Shown in pieces: positions 1 through 7,233 of a DNA stretch of 7,771 nt. Made by a program: the position numbers and the translations under genes. The stretch comes from Fidelibacterota bacterium (lineage in GTDB: Bacteria; Marinisomatota; Marinisomatia; SCGC-AAA003-L08; GCA-002719095). The notes under the pieces are model-generated. The model searched no databases. It was not told the origin of the DNA and worked only from the letters and a program-made list of their open reading frames with translations. Location of the stretch: positions 1 to 7,771 of the forward strand of contig PAHI01000010.1 in assembly GCA_002705575.1 (NCBI GenBank). Direction: 5' to 3'. The first letter of the stretch is position 1; every line of letters begins with the position of its first letter.

Positions 1-880
1 AAAAATATAGAATTTGTTCATGGAAACATAAATGACCAAAATCTGGTTTCAAAGATTTTCAAAGATTTTGGAATTACACATATTATTAATTTTGCTGCAG
101 AGTCGCATGTTGATAGGTCTATAAATGATCCATCAATTTTCTTAGAAACTAATATATTGGGAACTTATAATTTATTAGATTGCTTTAAACGAAATTGGGA
201 AATAAATAATAAACCTAAAAGTTGGAGATTTTTACATATAAGTACTGACGAGGTTTTTGGTAGCTTAAAAATTGATGAAAAACCTTTTTCTGAAGTTTCT
301 TCCTATAAACCAAGATCCCCTTATGCTGCAAGTAAGGCTTCTAGTGATCATTTAGTAAGGGCTTGGCATAATACATATGATATCCCAACTTTGATAACTA
401 ATTGTTCAAATAATTATGGTCCTTTTCAATTTCCTGAGAAACTAATTCCATTGACTATTACAAATATAATAAGAGGTAAGAAAATACCAGTTTATGGAGA
501 TGGATTAAATATTAGAGATTGGCTTTTTGTTGGAGATCACTGCAGTGCAATTGATATAATCCTCCAAAAGGCAATACCTGGATCAACATATTGTATTGGT
601 GGTAATAATGAGCTTACAAATATAGACCTAATTAATCAAATATGTATATTAATTGACGAATATGCTCAAAAGTTAAATATAAATTTAAGTAAAAATAAAA
701 GTAGCAATTTAATAAGTTATGTTGAAGATAGACCTGGACATGACAAGAGATATTCTATAAATTCAGAGAAATTATTAAATGAACTTAACTGGAAACCAAA
801 AATTAAATTTAAAGATGGACTTAAAACTACTGTAAAATGGTATTTAACAAACTTTTCTTGGTGGGAGCCAATTATAAAAA

Positions 881-894
<14 letters not shown>
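1..894 (+). CDS. rfbB: dTDP-glucose 4,6-dehydratase, 5'-truncated by window edge
   Basis: This enzyme oxidises, dehydrates and re-reduces dTDP-glucose to dTDP-4-keto-6-deoxyglucose, the second step toward dTDP-rhamnose and related 6-deoxysugars in the cytoplasm. The frame is open from base 1, giving 297 residues against about 350 in the family, so some 50 N-terminal residues with the GxxGxxG NAD motif lie upstream. Visible hallmarks are NFAAESHVDRSI, then the catalytic TDEVFG (Thr82, Asp83, Glu84 of the visible part), the SDR-type YAASK (Tyr108, Lys112), NNYGPFQFPEKLIP and RDWLFVGDHC. The TTG at 157 is an internal leucine codon within NILGTYNLL, not a start. The C-terminus looks complete. The 3' end overlaps the tail of the decayed galE on the other strand by 14 bp. 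The rfbA, rfbC and rfbD partners are not in the window and may lie upstream. Confidence 0.95.
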
Positions 895-1740
<846 letters not shown>

Positions 1741-1757
1741 AAAAAAATTGTTTATTA

Positions 1758-3197
1758 ATGGAGACTTTAATACAAAATATTTGTTGCATTGGTGCAGGTT
1801 ATGTTGGAGGACCAACTATGGCTGTTATTGCAGATAAATGTCCGCACTTAATAATTAATGTAGTTGATGTAAATATAGAAAGGATAAAAGCCTGGAATTC
1901 GCATGATTTATCTAAATTACCAGTTTTCGAGCCTGGCTTAGATGAAATCATTAAAAGAACTAGATTTAAAAATCTTAATTTTTCTTGTGATGTTGATGAG
2001 TGTATTAGAAAAGCTCAAATGGTTTTTATTTCCGTTAATACTCCAACAAAAAAGAAAGGGGTAGGGGCCGGTGAAGCAAGTGATCTGAAATACGTAGAGG
2101 CTTGTGCAAGACAGGTTGCAAAAAATGCTACAGGTCATACAATTGTTATTGAAAAAAGTACTTTACCAGTTAAGACCGCCGAGGTAATCAAAAAAATACT
2201 AGAAGATTATCAAATATTTAGTACAAATAATAATGCCAAAGCCACCTTCGATGTTCTTTCTAATCCAGAATTTTTAGCTGAAGGATCAGCTATCAATGAT
2301 CTTGAGAATCCAGATAGAGTATTAATTGGTGGCCAAAATGAATTTGCAATTAATGCTCTTAGTCAAATTTATAGTAATTGGGTCCCAAAGAATAAAATAT
2401 TGCATACTAATATTTGGAGTAGTGAATTAGCCAAGTTAACATCAAATGCTTTCTTAGCTCAAAGAGTAAGTTCTATTAATGCAATTGGGGCATTATGTGA
2501 AGCTACTGGAGCTGATGTAAAAGAGGTAGCAAGGGCCATTGGAACTGACACTAGGATTGGTTCTAGATTTCTTGATGCTGGCCCAGGGTTTGGAGGTAGT
2601 TGTTTTAAAAAAGATATTCTCAATCTAGTCTATTTATCAAAACATCTTGGTTTAGTTGAAGTTGCCAGTTTTTGGGAGGTTGTAGTGTCACTTAATAACT
2701 GGCATCAACATAGAATTTCCCGACTTGTTGTAAAAAATCTTTTTGGAACAGTTACAGGCAAGAAAATTTGTATTTTAGGGTTCGCATTCAAAGCTAATAC
2801 AAATGATACGAGAGAATCAGCAGCAATAAATATTTGTAAAGATCTAATTGAAGAGGGAGCTATTTTATTTATTAATGATCCCCAAGTTTCCCCAGAACAA
2901 ATATCAAAAGATTTACTTTTTAATGAAAATAAAATACTCAGAAATATTGAATCACAAAATTTGCTTAACTATGAAGGATCTTGGTGTTTTGAAGATAATA
3001 TAGAAATAGCAGCCTCTAACTCAGATGCCATAATTATTTTAACTGAGTGGGATGAATACGCTGAAATAGATTGGAAATTAATTTCAAAAAAGATGAGGAA
3101 ACCTTCTTGGGTATTTGATGCTCGATCTATCGTAAATGAGAAGAAAGTATTAGCTGCAGATTTAAATCTTTGGAAAGTTGGAAATGGCTCAATTTGA
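1758..3197 (+). CDS. ugd: UDP-glucose 6-dehydrogenase, eukaryote-type
   Basis: This cytoplasmic enzyme oxidises UDP-glucose to UDP-glucuronate with two NAD+. The protein has 479 residues and closely follows animal UGDH rather than the usual bacterial Ugd of about 390-450. An N-terminal Rossmann domain opens with ICCIGAGYVGGPT (residues 8-20). Next come FISVNTPTKKKG (90-101), ACARQV, VIEKSTLPVKTAE (130-142) and LSNPEFLAEGSA (167-178). The central helix region WSSELAKL (220-227) holds the conserved Lys226, followed by NAFLAQR. GFGGSCFKKD (278-287) carries the catalytic cysteine, Cys282. The C-terminal UDP-binding domain includes ILGFAFKANTNDTRES (339-354) and ILTEWDEY. The ATG at 1758 is the only start that keeps the NAD motif at the usual distance. 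The gene converges on the epimerase downstream with 3 bp between stop codons. Together the two would make UDP-glucuronate and UDP-galacturonate. Confidence 0.95.
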   Translation: METLIQNICCIGAGYVGGPTMAVIADKCPHLIINVVDVNIERIKAWNSHDLSKLPVFEPGLDEIIKRTRFKNLNFSCDVDECIRKAQMVFISVNTPTKKKGVGAGEASDLKYVEACARQVAKNATGHTIVIEKSTLPVKTAEVIKKILEDYQIFSTNNNAKATFDVLSNPEFLAEGSAINDLENPDRVLIGGQNEFAINALSQIYSNWVPKNKILHTNIWSSELAKLTSNAFLAQRVSSINAIGALCEATGADVKEVARAIGTDTRIGSRFLDAGPGFGGSCFKKDILNLVYLSKHLGLVEVASFWEVVVSLNNWHQHRISRLVVKNLFGTVTGKKICILGFAFKANTNDTRESAAINICKDLIEEGAILFINDPQVSPEQISKDLLFNENKILRNIESQNLLNYEGSWCFEDNIEIAASNSDAIIILTEWDEYAEIDWKLISKKMRKPSWVFDARSIVNEKKVLAADLNLWKVGNGSI

Positions 3198-3200
3198 CAT

Positions 3201-4235
3201 CTAATCTATATAATAGTTCTTGTACCAATTAACAAATTTCTTAATCCCATTTTCAAAAGTTGTAATTGGTTTGAAATTTATCCAATTTTCAAGTAATTCT
3301 GTATCTGCATAGGTCTTCACTACGTCTCCCGGTTGCATTTGTTTAAAATTCTTAATAGCTTTAATACCAATTTCTTTTTCAAGAATTTCTATAAAATAAT
3401 TAAGATTTATAGGATTCTTATTCCCAACATTAAGGATCATATGTGGTGCAAATGAAGTAGCAGGTTTAGAATTTTGCATATCGAAAGAAAGATCATTATT
3501 TGCTGGTTTTAAACAACATCTGTAAATACTTTCAACTACATCATCAATGTAAGTAAAGTCTCTTTCCATATCTCCATAATTAAATACATCTATAGGTTTC
3601 TTTTCATATATAGATTTTGCGAAGATCATTGGTGCCATATCAGGCCTCCCCCATGGACCATAAACAGTGAAGAATCTCAACCCTATTGATTTAATCCCAT
3701 ATAGGTGACTGTACGAATGTGCCATTAATTCATTTGAAGATTTTGTAGCAGCGTATAAACTTATTGGGTGAGAAACGCAATCATTTTCTGTGAAAGGAAT
3801 TTTTTGAGATAGCCCATAAACTGAGCTACTAGAAGCATAAATAAGATTTTCTATTTTATTTTTTCTTACAGCTTCAAGAATGTTTGCAAAGCCTACAAGA
3901 TTTGAACTTATATATGTTGAGGGATTAGTAATCGAATATCTTACTCCAGCTTGAGCAGCTAAATTTACAACAAGATCAAATTTAAAGTTATCAAATAATT
4001 TATTTAATGCAGACGTGTCTTCTAAAGCAATTGAAAAGAATTGCCATGATTTTTCTTTTAAAGAGGAAAACTTTTCAATATTTTTTAAACGATTCTTTTT
4101 TAGATTTACATCATAATAATCATTAATATTATCTATTCCAACAACATTTTGTCCTTTTTCTAGCAATTTTAGAGATAAATATGAACCAATAAAACCAGCT
4201 GCTCCAGTAACCAATATTTTCAATTGTTTATTCAA
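3201..4235 (-). CDS. NAD-dependent epimerase, probable UDP-glucuronate 4-epimerase
   Basis: This extended short-chain dehydrogenase (344 residues) most likely interconverts UDP-glucuronate and UDP-galacturonate. The NAD motif GAAGFIG is at residues 11-17 and IDNINDYYD at 34-42. LAAQAGVRYS (92-101), ASSSSVYG (134-141) and the catalytic YAATK (Tyr161, Lys165) follow. The signature LRFFTVYGPWGRPDMAP (186-202) and RDFTYIDDVVESI are typical of the CapI/GAE 4-epimerases rather than of GalE or RfbB. No ATG precedes the NAD motif in frame; a stop lies 18 bp upstream of the chosen TTG at 4235. Another TTG four codons inside is the only near alternative, and no clear Shine-Dalgarno site helps choose. 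Its neighbour ugd supplies UDP-glucuronate, which supports the call. Substrate is inferred; a GalE-like or other UDP-sugar epimerase activity cannot be excluded. Confidence 0.87.
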   Translation of the reverse strand: MNKQLKILVTGAAGFIGSYLSLKLLEKGQNVVGIDNINDYYDVNLKKNRLKNIEKFSSLKEKSWQFFSIALEDTSALNKLFDNFKFDLVVNLAAQAGVRYSITNPSTYISSNLVGFANILEAVRKNKIENLIYASSSSVYGLSQKIPFTENDCVSHPISLYAATKSSNELMAHSYSHLYGIKSIGLRFFTVYGPWGRPDMAPMIFAKSIYEKKPIDVFNYGDMERDFTYIDDVVESIYRCCLKPANNDLSFDMQNSKPATSFAPHMILNVGNKNPINLNYFIEILEKEIGIKAIKNFKQMQPGDVVKTYADTELLENWINFKPITTFENGIKKFVNWYKNYYID

Positions 4236-4267
4236 TTTTAAAAATAAGAAAAACTACTTTATCATAA

Positions 4268-4282
4268 TTGAAATGATTTCAA
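4268..4282. promoter_or_regulatory. Perfect 15-bp palindrome in divergent intergenic region
   Basis: TTGAAAT-G-ATTTCAA forms two exact 7-bp inverted arms around a single central base. It lies 33 bp upstream of the epimerase start on the minus strand and 64 bp before the isomerase start on the plus strand. Such a symmetric site between divergent genes could bind a dimeric regulator. With a one-base centre it is a poor RNA hairpin. No regulator gene is visible in the window, and AT-rich DNA makes short palindromes fairly common, so function is unproven. Confidence 0.25.
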
Positions 4283-4314
4283 AAATGAGTTAAATTAACA
4301 TAATAAATATTGCT

Positions 4315-4320
4315 TATAAA
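4315..4320 (+). promoter_or_regulatory. Candidate -10 box for the heptose operon
   Basis: TATAAA matches the -10 consensus at five of six positions and would start transcription near 4327, giving a leader of about 20 nt before the ATG at 4347. No good -35 element lies at the proper distance. An alternative pair, TTGAAA (4268-4273) and TAAATT (4291-4296) with 17-bp spacing, has a good -35 but a poor -10 and overlaps the palindrome. A promoter is needed somewhere in this divergent gap, but its exact position is uncertain. Confidence 0.25.
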
Positions 4321-4346
4321 TAATAAGTTTTAACTAATATAATTAT

Positions 4347-4994
4347 ATGCAAGAATCTTTAAAAACTTTTCAAAAATATTCCCAAGAAGTTACCAAAAGT
4401 TTACAGTCAATAGATTCTCTCAAGATTGATGATCTTGCAAATAAGATGTGTATTGCTCTCAAGGAGAGTAATAAAATCATAATTTTAGGAAATGGAGGAA
4501 GTGCTGCTAATGCTATTCATATAGCGGGAGACTACATGAAAACATTTTCATTACTTGGTTGTAAACCAAGAATTTCAACACCCTTTGATAATTTGTGTTT
4601 TTTAACAGCTGCTAGTAATGATGTTGATTTCAGTGAGTCATATAAAATATATTTAGATTCTGTTCTTGAAAAAAGTTCAATTGTTATTTTCTTAAGTGGA
4701 TCGGGCAATTCAATCAATCTCATTAAATGTTGCAACTCAAAAATTTTTAATTCGCTTAAAGAATTTGAATCTTGGAGTATCACAGCTTTTGAAGGAGGTA
4801 AAATAAGCAAATTAACAGATAAATTTCTCCACATCCCAACAAGGGACATGGAAGTAGCTGAAGATATGCAACTGATAATTTTTCATTATATAAAACAAAA
4901 ACTTTATCAAGAAATAATAAATAGTGACGATTATAAAGAGACATCTGATTCCAATAAATACTATAAAAGAACAATTCTTAACGAGGTTTCTTAG
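4347..4994 (+). CDS. gmhA: SIS-domain sedoheptulose 7-phosphate isomerase
   Basis: This cytoplasmic isomerase would convert sedoheptulose 7-phosphate to D-glycero-D-manno-heptose 7-phosphate, the first step of activated heptose synthesis. It has 215 residues, slightly longer than E. coli GmhA (192). A helical N-terminus leads into the SIS fold. The phosphate-binding GNGGSAANAIHIAGDY is at residues 48-63, SGSGNSINLI at 117-126, and the C-terminal helix AEDMQLIIFHYI at 171-182. By hand alignment, His180 matches the catalytic His of E. coli GmhA, while the catalytic Glu65 position holds Asp62. The final 30 or so residues (SDDYKETSDSNKYY and onward) form a hydrophilic tail beyond the usual domain. 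No Shine-Dalgarno site precedes the ATG. The stop codon is 4 bp before the kinase start, and the two downstream genes encode the next steps, which supports this function strongly over other SIS roles. Confidence 0.88.
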   Translation: MQESLKTFQKYSQEVTKSLQSIDSLKIDDLANKMCIALKESNKIIILGNGGSAANAIHIAGDYMKTFSLLGCKPRISTPFDNLCFLTAASNDVDFSESYKIYLDSVLEKSSIVIFLSGSGNSINLIKCCNSKIFNSLKEFESWSITAFEGGKISKLTDKFLHIPTRDMEVAEDMQLIIFHYIKQKLYQEIINSDDYKETSDSNKYYKRTILNEVS

Positions 4995-4998
4995 TTTT

Positions 4999-5976
4999 AT
5001 GAATACTCAAACTATAGTTAGTGCACCCTTAAGATTATCTTTACTAGGTGGAGGTACAGACATACCTCATATTATAAATAAACTAAATAAAGGCAAAACT
5101 ATATCTGCTTCAATAAATTTATTCGTAACCGTTGGGTGTACTACATTACCCTTTTTTAAAGGAATTAAATTGAAGTATTCAACAACTGAAATCGTTGATG
5201 ATATTGATTCAATTACTCACCCAATATTTAAAGAAGTCTTAAAGTATTTTAAATACGATGTAGATAATTTCCCGGGACTGGAAATATTCTCAACTGCCTC
5301 TATTCCTAGTGGAAATGGATTAGGTTCATCTGCTGCCTTTACTTCGAGTTTGGTTCAATGTATAGCAAAACATCTGCGAAATGAAGTTTACTCAAAGGAG
5401 GAATTACTTGAATTGGCTTCATCAATTGAAAGAAATAGTGGGAATAAAAATATAGGGTTTCAAGATCAAATCTCATCAATTTGGGGTTCATTTGCCTCGA
5501 CTGTTTATAAATCCGACAAAATAAAGGTTGAATACCCTTCAAAAGAATGGGAGAAAGGAATGAGAGGATTAATAGAAAAAAGAGGTTTATTACTTAAGAC
5601 TGAATCTAGGGTAGGACTTAGTAGTGATTTTATCGAAGCGCATTTGTTAGAAAAAAATATAAAAGTATACGAACAGATTTTAAATTTAGCAGAGGAATTA
5701 GACATAACGGATTCAAGTTTTAATGAACAAAAAGTAATTGAATTATTAGTGGAATCATCCAAAATTTCTAAAACAACTAAAGTGAGAACAAAGCTAATTG
5801 AAGAATTAGAAACTTCCCTAAAGCAAGCAGGAGCAATTTATACAAAACAATTAGGAGCAGGTGGTGGTGGATTTATTTTTTGTTTATTTGAAAAAGAACC
5901 TAATAAAATACCACCTAATCTCAAAAAATTAATGATTAGGCCTAAGGTAAGTAGAAATGGCTTGAGGATCCTCTAA
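4999..5976 (+). CDS. hddA: D-glycero-D-manno-heptose 7-phosphate kinase (GHMP family)
   Basis: This kinase would phosphorylate heptose 7-phosphate at C1 with ATP, giving heptose 1,7-bisphosphate. The 325 residues contain all three GHMP motifs. APLRLSLLGGGTDIP (9-23) is the substrate-side motif 1. IPSGNGLGSSAAF (102-114) is the ATP-binding motif 2. KQLGAGGGGFIFCLF (283-297) is motif 3. IGFQDQISSIWG (152-163) carries the likely catalytic Asp156. The GGGTD and GAGGGG forms are typical of HddA rather than of galactokinase or homoserine kinase. I chose the ATG at 4999. A longer in-frame ATG at 4924 would overlap gmhA by about 70 bp and add 25 residues before the conserved start of motif 1. GAGG at 4983-4986 is a possible, rather distant ribosome site. 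The TAA stop directly abuts the next gene's GTG, indicating one operon. Confidence 0.9.
   Translation: MNTQTIVSAPLRLSLLGGGTDIPHIINKLNKGKTISASINLFVTVGCTTLPFFKGIKLKYSTTEIVDDIDSITHPIFKEVLKYFKYDVDNFPGLEIFSTASIPSGNGLGSSAAFTSSLVQCIAKHLRNEVYSKEELLELASSIERNSGNKNIGFQDQISSIWGSFASTVYKSDKIKVEYPSKEWEKGMRGLIEKRGLLLKTESRVGLSSDFIEAHLLEKNIKVYEQILNLAEELDITDSSFNEQKVIELLVESSKISKTTKVRTKLIEELETSLKQAGAIYTKQLGAGGGGFIFCLFEKEPNKIPPNLKKLMIRPKVSRNGLRIL
5964..5968 (+). promoter_or_regulatory. Shine-Dalgarno site for the GTG-started fusion gene
   Basis: GAGGA lies 8 nt upstream of the GTG at 5977, inside the last codons of hddA. It is the clearest ribosome-binding match at any gene start in the window and supports GTG as the true start. 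It sits within a perfect 10-bp palindrome, GAGGATCCTC (5964-5973). Confidence 0.5.
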
Positions 5977-7233
5977 GTGCTTAATTCCGCACTATTGCCT
6001 GTTGGAGGTAAAGGCACAAGAATGAGGGGATTTTCAAAAATCCCAAAATTACTTATTAAATTAAATGGCAAACCGCTAATTGACTATACATTAGAAAAGC
6101 TTGCGAAAAATGGTATCAAACAGATATTTATAATTTCAAGGAAAGGTAATAAAGAAATAGAAAATCACTGTTTGCTAATTTGCAGTAAATTGCATATGAA
6201 ATTAAATGTTTTGACTGAATCAAGGTTAAAGGGAAATTTTGGTGGAATTCTAGAAAATGCAATAAGTTTACCGGAAGAGTTTATTGTTGTTTATCCTGAC
6301 TTGATATGGGATTGTAATCTAGAAAAGATTTATCTTCATCATCTCAAATCTCAATCATTGGTGACTTTGGTAGTAAGGAGAACTGAGCATCCTGAAGATT
6401 CAGATACTGTGAAGTTGTGCCCTTTGTTTAACGTAAAAACTTTATTTTCGAAAGTAACAAAATTAAAAAAGATTACTTATGAAAAGAATGATCTTTTTGG
6501 AGCTACAGGTATTTATATTATGAATAAAAAATATCTTTTAATTTCAATGAATTTGAAATTTGATTCAGATGAAATTGATCTATTTGAATCAATAGAAAAA
6601 AATCAAGAAAAATCTATAGTTAATTTATCTGGATACGTAACAAGTGAATATATTAGAGATTGTGGAACACCCGAAAGATTTAAAAAGGTTTCAAATGAAA
6701 TAATTTCAAAAAAAATTGATTCAAGAAATTATGAAAGAGCTCAAAAAATTCTTTTTTTAGATCGAGATGGGACTCTAATCAGGAATGATAAAAAGATTTA
6801 TTTAACATCACCTAGAGAAGTTTTTTTAAATGAAGCAATTTTAAAAATTTATAAAAAATATACCTCTGAAGGTTTTCTGCCAGTGGTTGTGACAAATCAG
6901 CCTCAAATTGCTCATGGAAAAATAAATTTAGATACATTAGATCAAATTCATTGTAAAATTCAAGACTTATTAACAGAAAGGGGGCTTGAAAAAATTTTCC
7001 AATTCCTCGTTTGCCCGCATCACCCACACTTTGGCTATCCAGAAGAGATTTCATTCCTGAAATTTACTTGTGAATGTAGAAAACCTGAAATTGGGATGTT
7101 CAACTTTTTAGAAAAAAAATTTTTAATTGATCGTGATCAAAGTCTCATGATTGGCGATTCAAAAGCTGACGAGGGATTTGCGGAAAATTGCCGATTAAGA
7201 TACTTAGACGTAAAACAACTTAATAACAAATGA
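5977..7233 (+). CDS. Bifunctional heptose 1-phosphate nucleotidyltransferase / heptose bisphosphate phosphatase (HddC-GmhB fusion)
   Basis: One 418-residue polypeptide joins two enzymes. Residues 1 to about 240 are a sugar nucleotidyltransferase, with LPVGGKGTRMRGFSKIPK (7-24) as the nucleotide-binding signature, VYPDLIWD (105-112) with the likely metal-binding Asp108, and RDCGTPERF (227-235). By context it transfers GMP to heptose 1-phosphate. Residues 255-418 are a HAD phosphatase of the GmhB type: LDRDGTLI (261-268, nucleophile Asp262 and acid/base Asp264), VVTNQPQIAHG (304-314), the zinc loop CPHHPHFG (Cys346, His348) with CECRKPEIGM (Cys365, Cys367), and MIGDSKADEGF (391-401). It removes the C7 phosphate from the bisphosphate. 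A linker near 240-255 separates the halves. All visible catalytic and zinc residues are present. The GTG start abuts hddA's stop; the TGA overlaps the next ATG. Guanylyl specificity is inferred from the pathway, not from the residues. Confidence 0.88.
   Translation: MLNSALLPVGGKGTRMRGFSKIPKLLIKLNGKPLIDYTLEKLAKNGIKQIFIISRKGNKEIENHCLLICSKLHMKLNVLTESRLKGNFGGILENAISLPEEFIVVYPDLIWDCNLEKIYLHHLKSQSLVTLVVRRTEHPEDSDTVKLCPLFNVKTLFSKVTKLKKITYEKNDLFGATGIYIMNKKYLLISMNLKFDSDEIDLFESIEKNQEKSIVNLSGYVTSEYIRDCGTPERFKKVSNEIISKKIDSRNYERAQKILFLDRDGTLIRNDKKIYLTSPREVFLNEAILKIYKKYTSEGFLPVVVTNQPQIAHGKINLDTLDQIHCKIQDLLTERGLEKIFQFLVCPHHPHFGYPEEISFLKFTCECRKPEIGMFNFLEKKFLIDRDQSLMIGDSKADEGFAENCRLRYLDVKQLNNK

Noticed and set aside
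1938..2138. 66-codon open frame on the minus strand inside ugd
   Set aside because: It lies wholly within a strongly conserved gene on the other strand, has no recognisable motif, and its product has the odd Cys/Phe/Ser-rich composition of an antisense shadow.
4338..4343. Perfect TATAAT just before gmhA
   Set aside because: It ends 3 bp before the ATG, so transcription would start inside the coding region; no suitable internal start follows.
4532..4974. Two minus-strand open frames opposite gmhA
   Set aside because: Both are covered by conserved isomerase sequence, overlap each other, and show no family resemblance or start signal.
4924..4998. N-terminal extension of hddA from an upstream ATG
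   Set aside because: It would overlap gmhA by about 70 bp, and the added residues precede the conserved kinase start without any known match; ATG 4999 is preferred.
5339..5762. Two minus-strand open frames opposite hddA
   Set aside because: They are antisense to the GHMP motifs and have no independent support.
5964..5973. Palindrome GAGGATCCTC at the hddA/fusion gene junction
   Set aside because: It could form only a 3-bp stem around a four-base loop, too weak for a hairpin or terminator; it is better explained by coding constraint plus the ribosome site.
6812..7054. 80-codon minus-strand open frame opposite the phosphatase domain
   Set aside because: It is antisense to conserved HAD phosphatase sequence and has no motif of its own.
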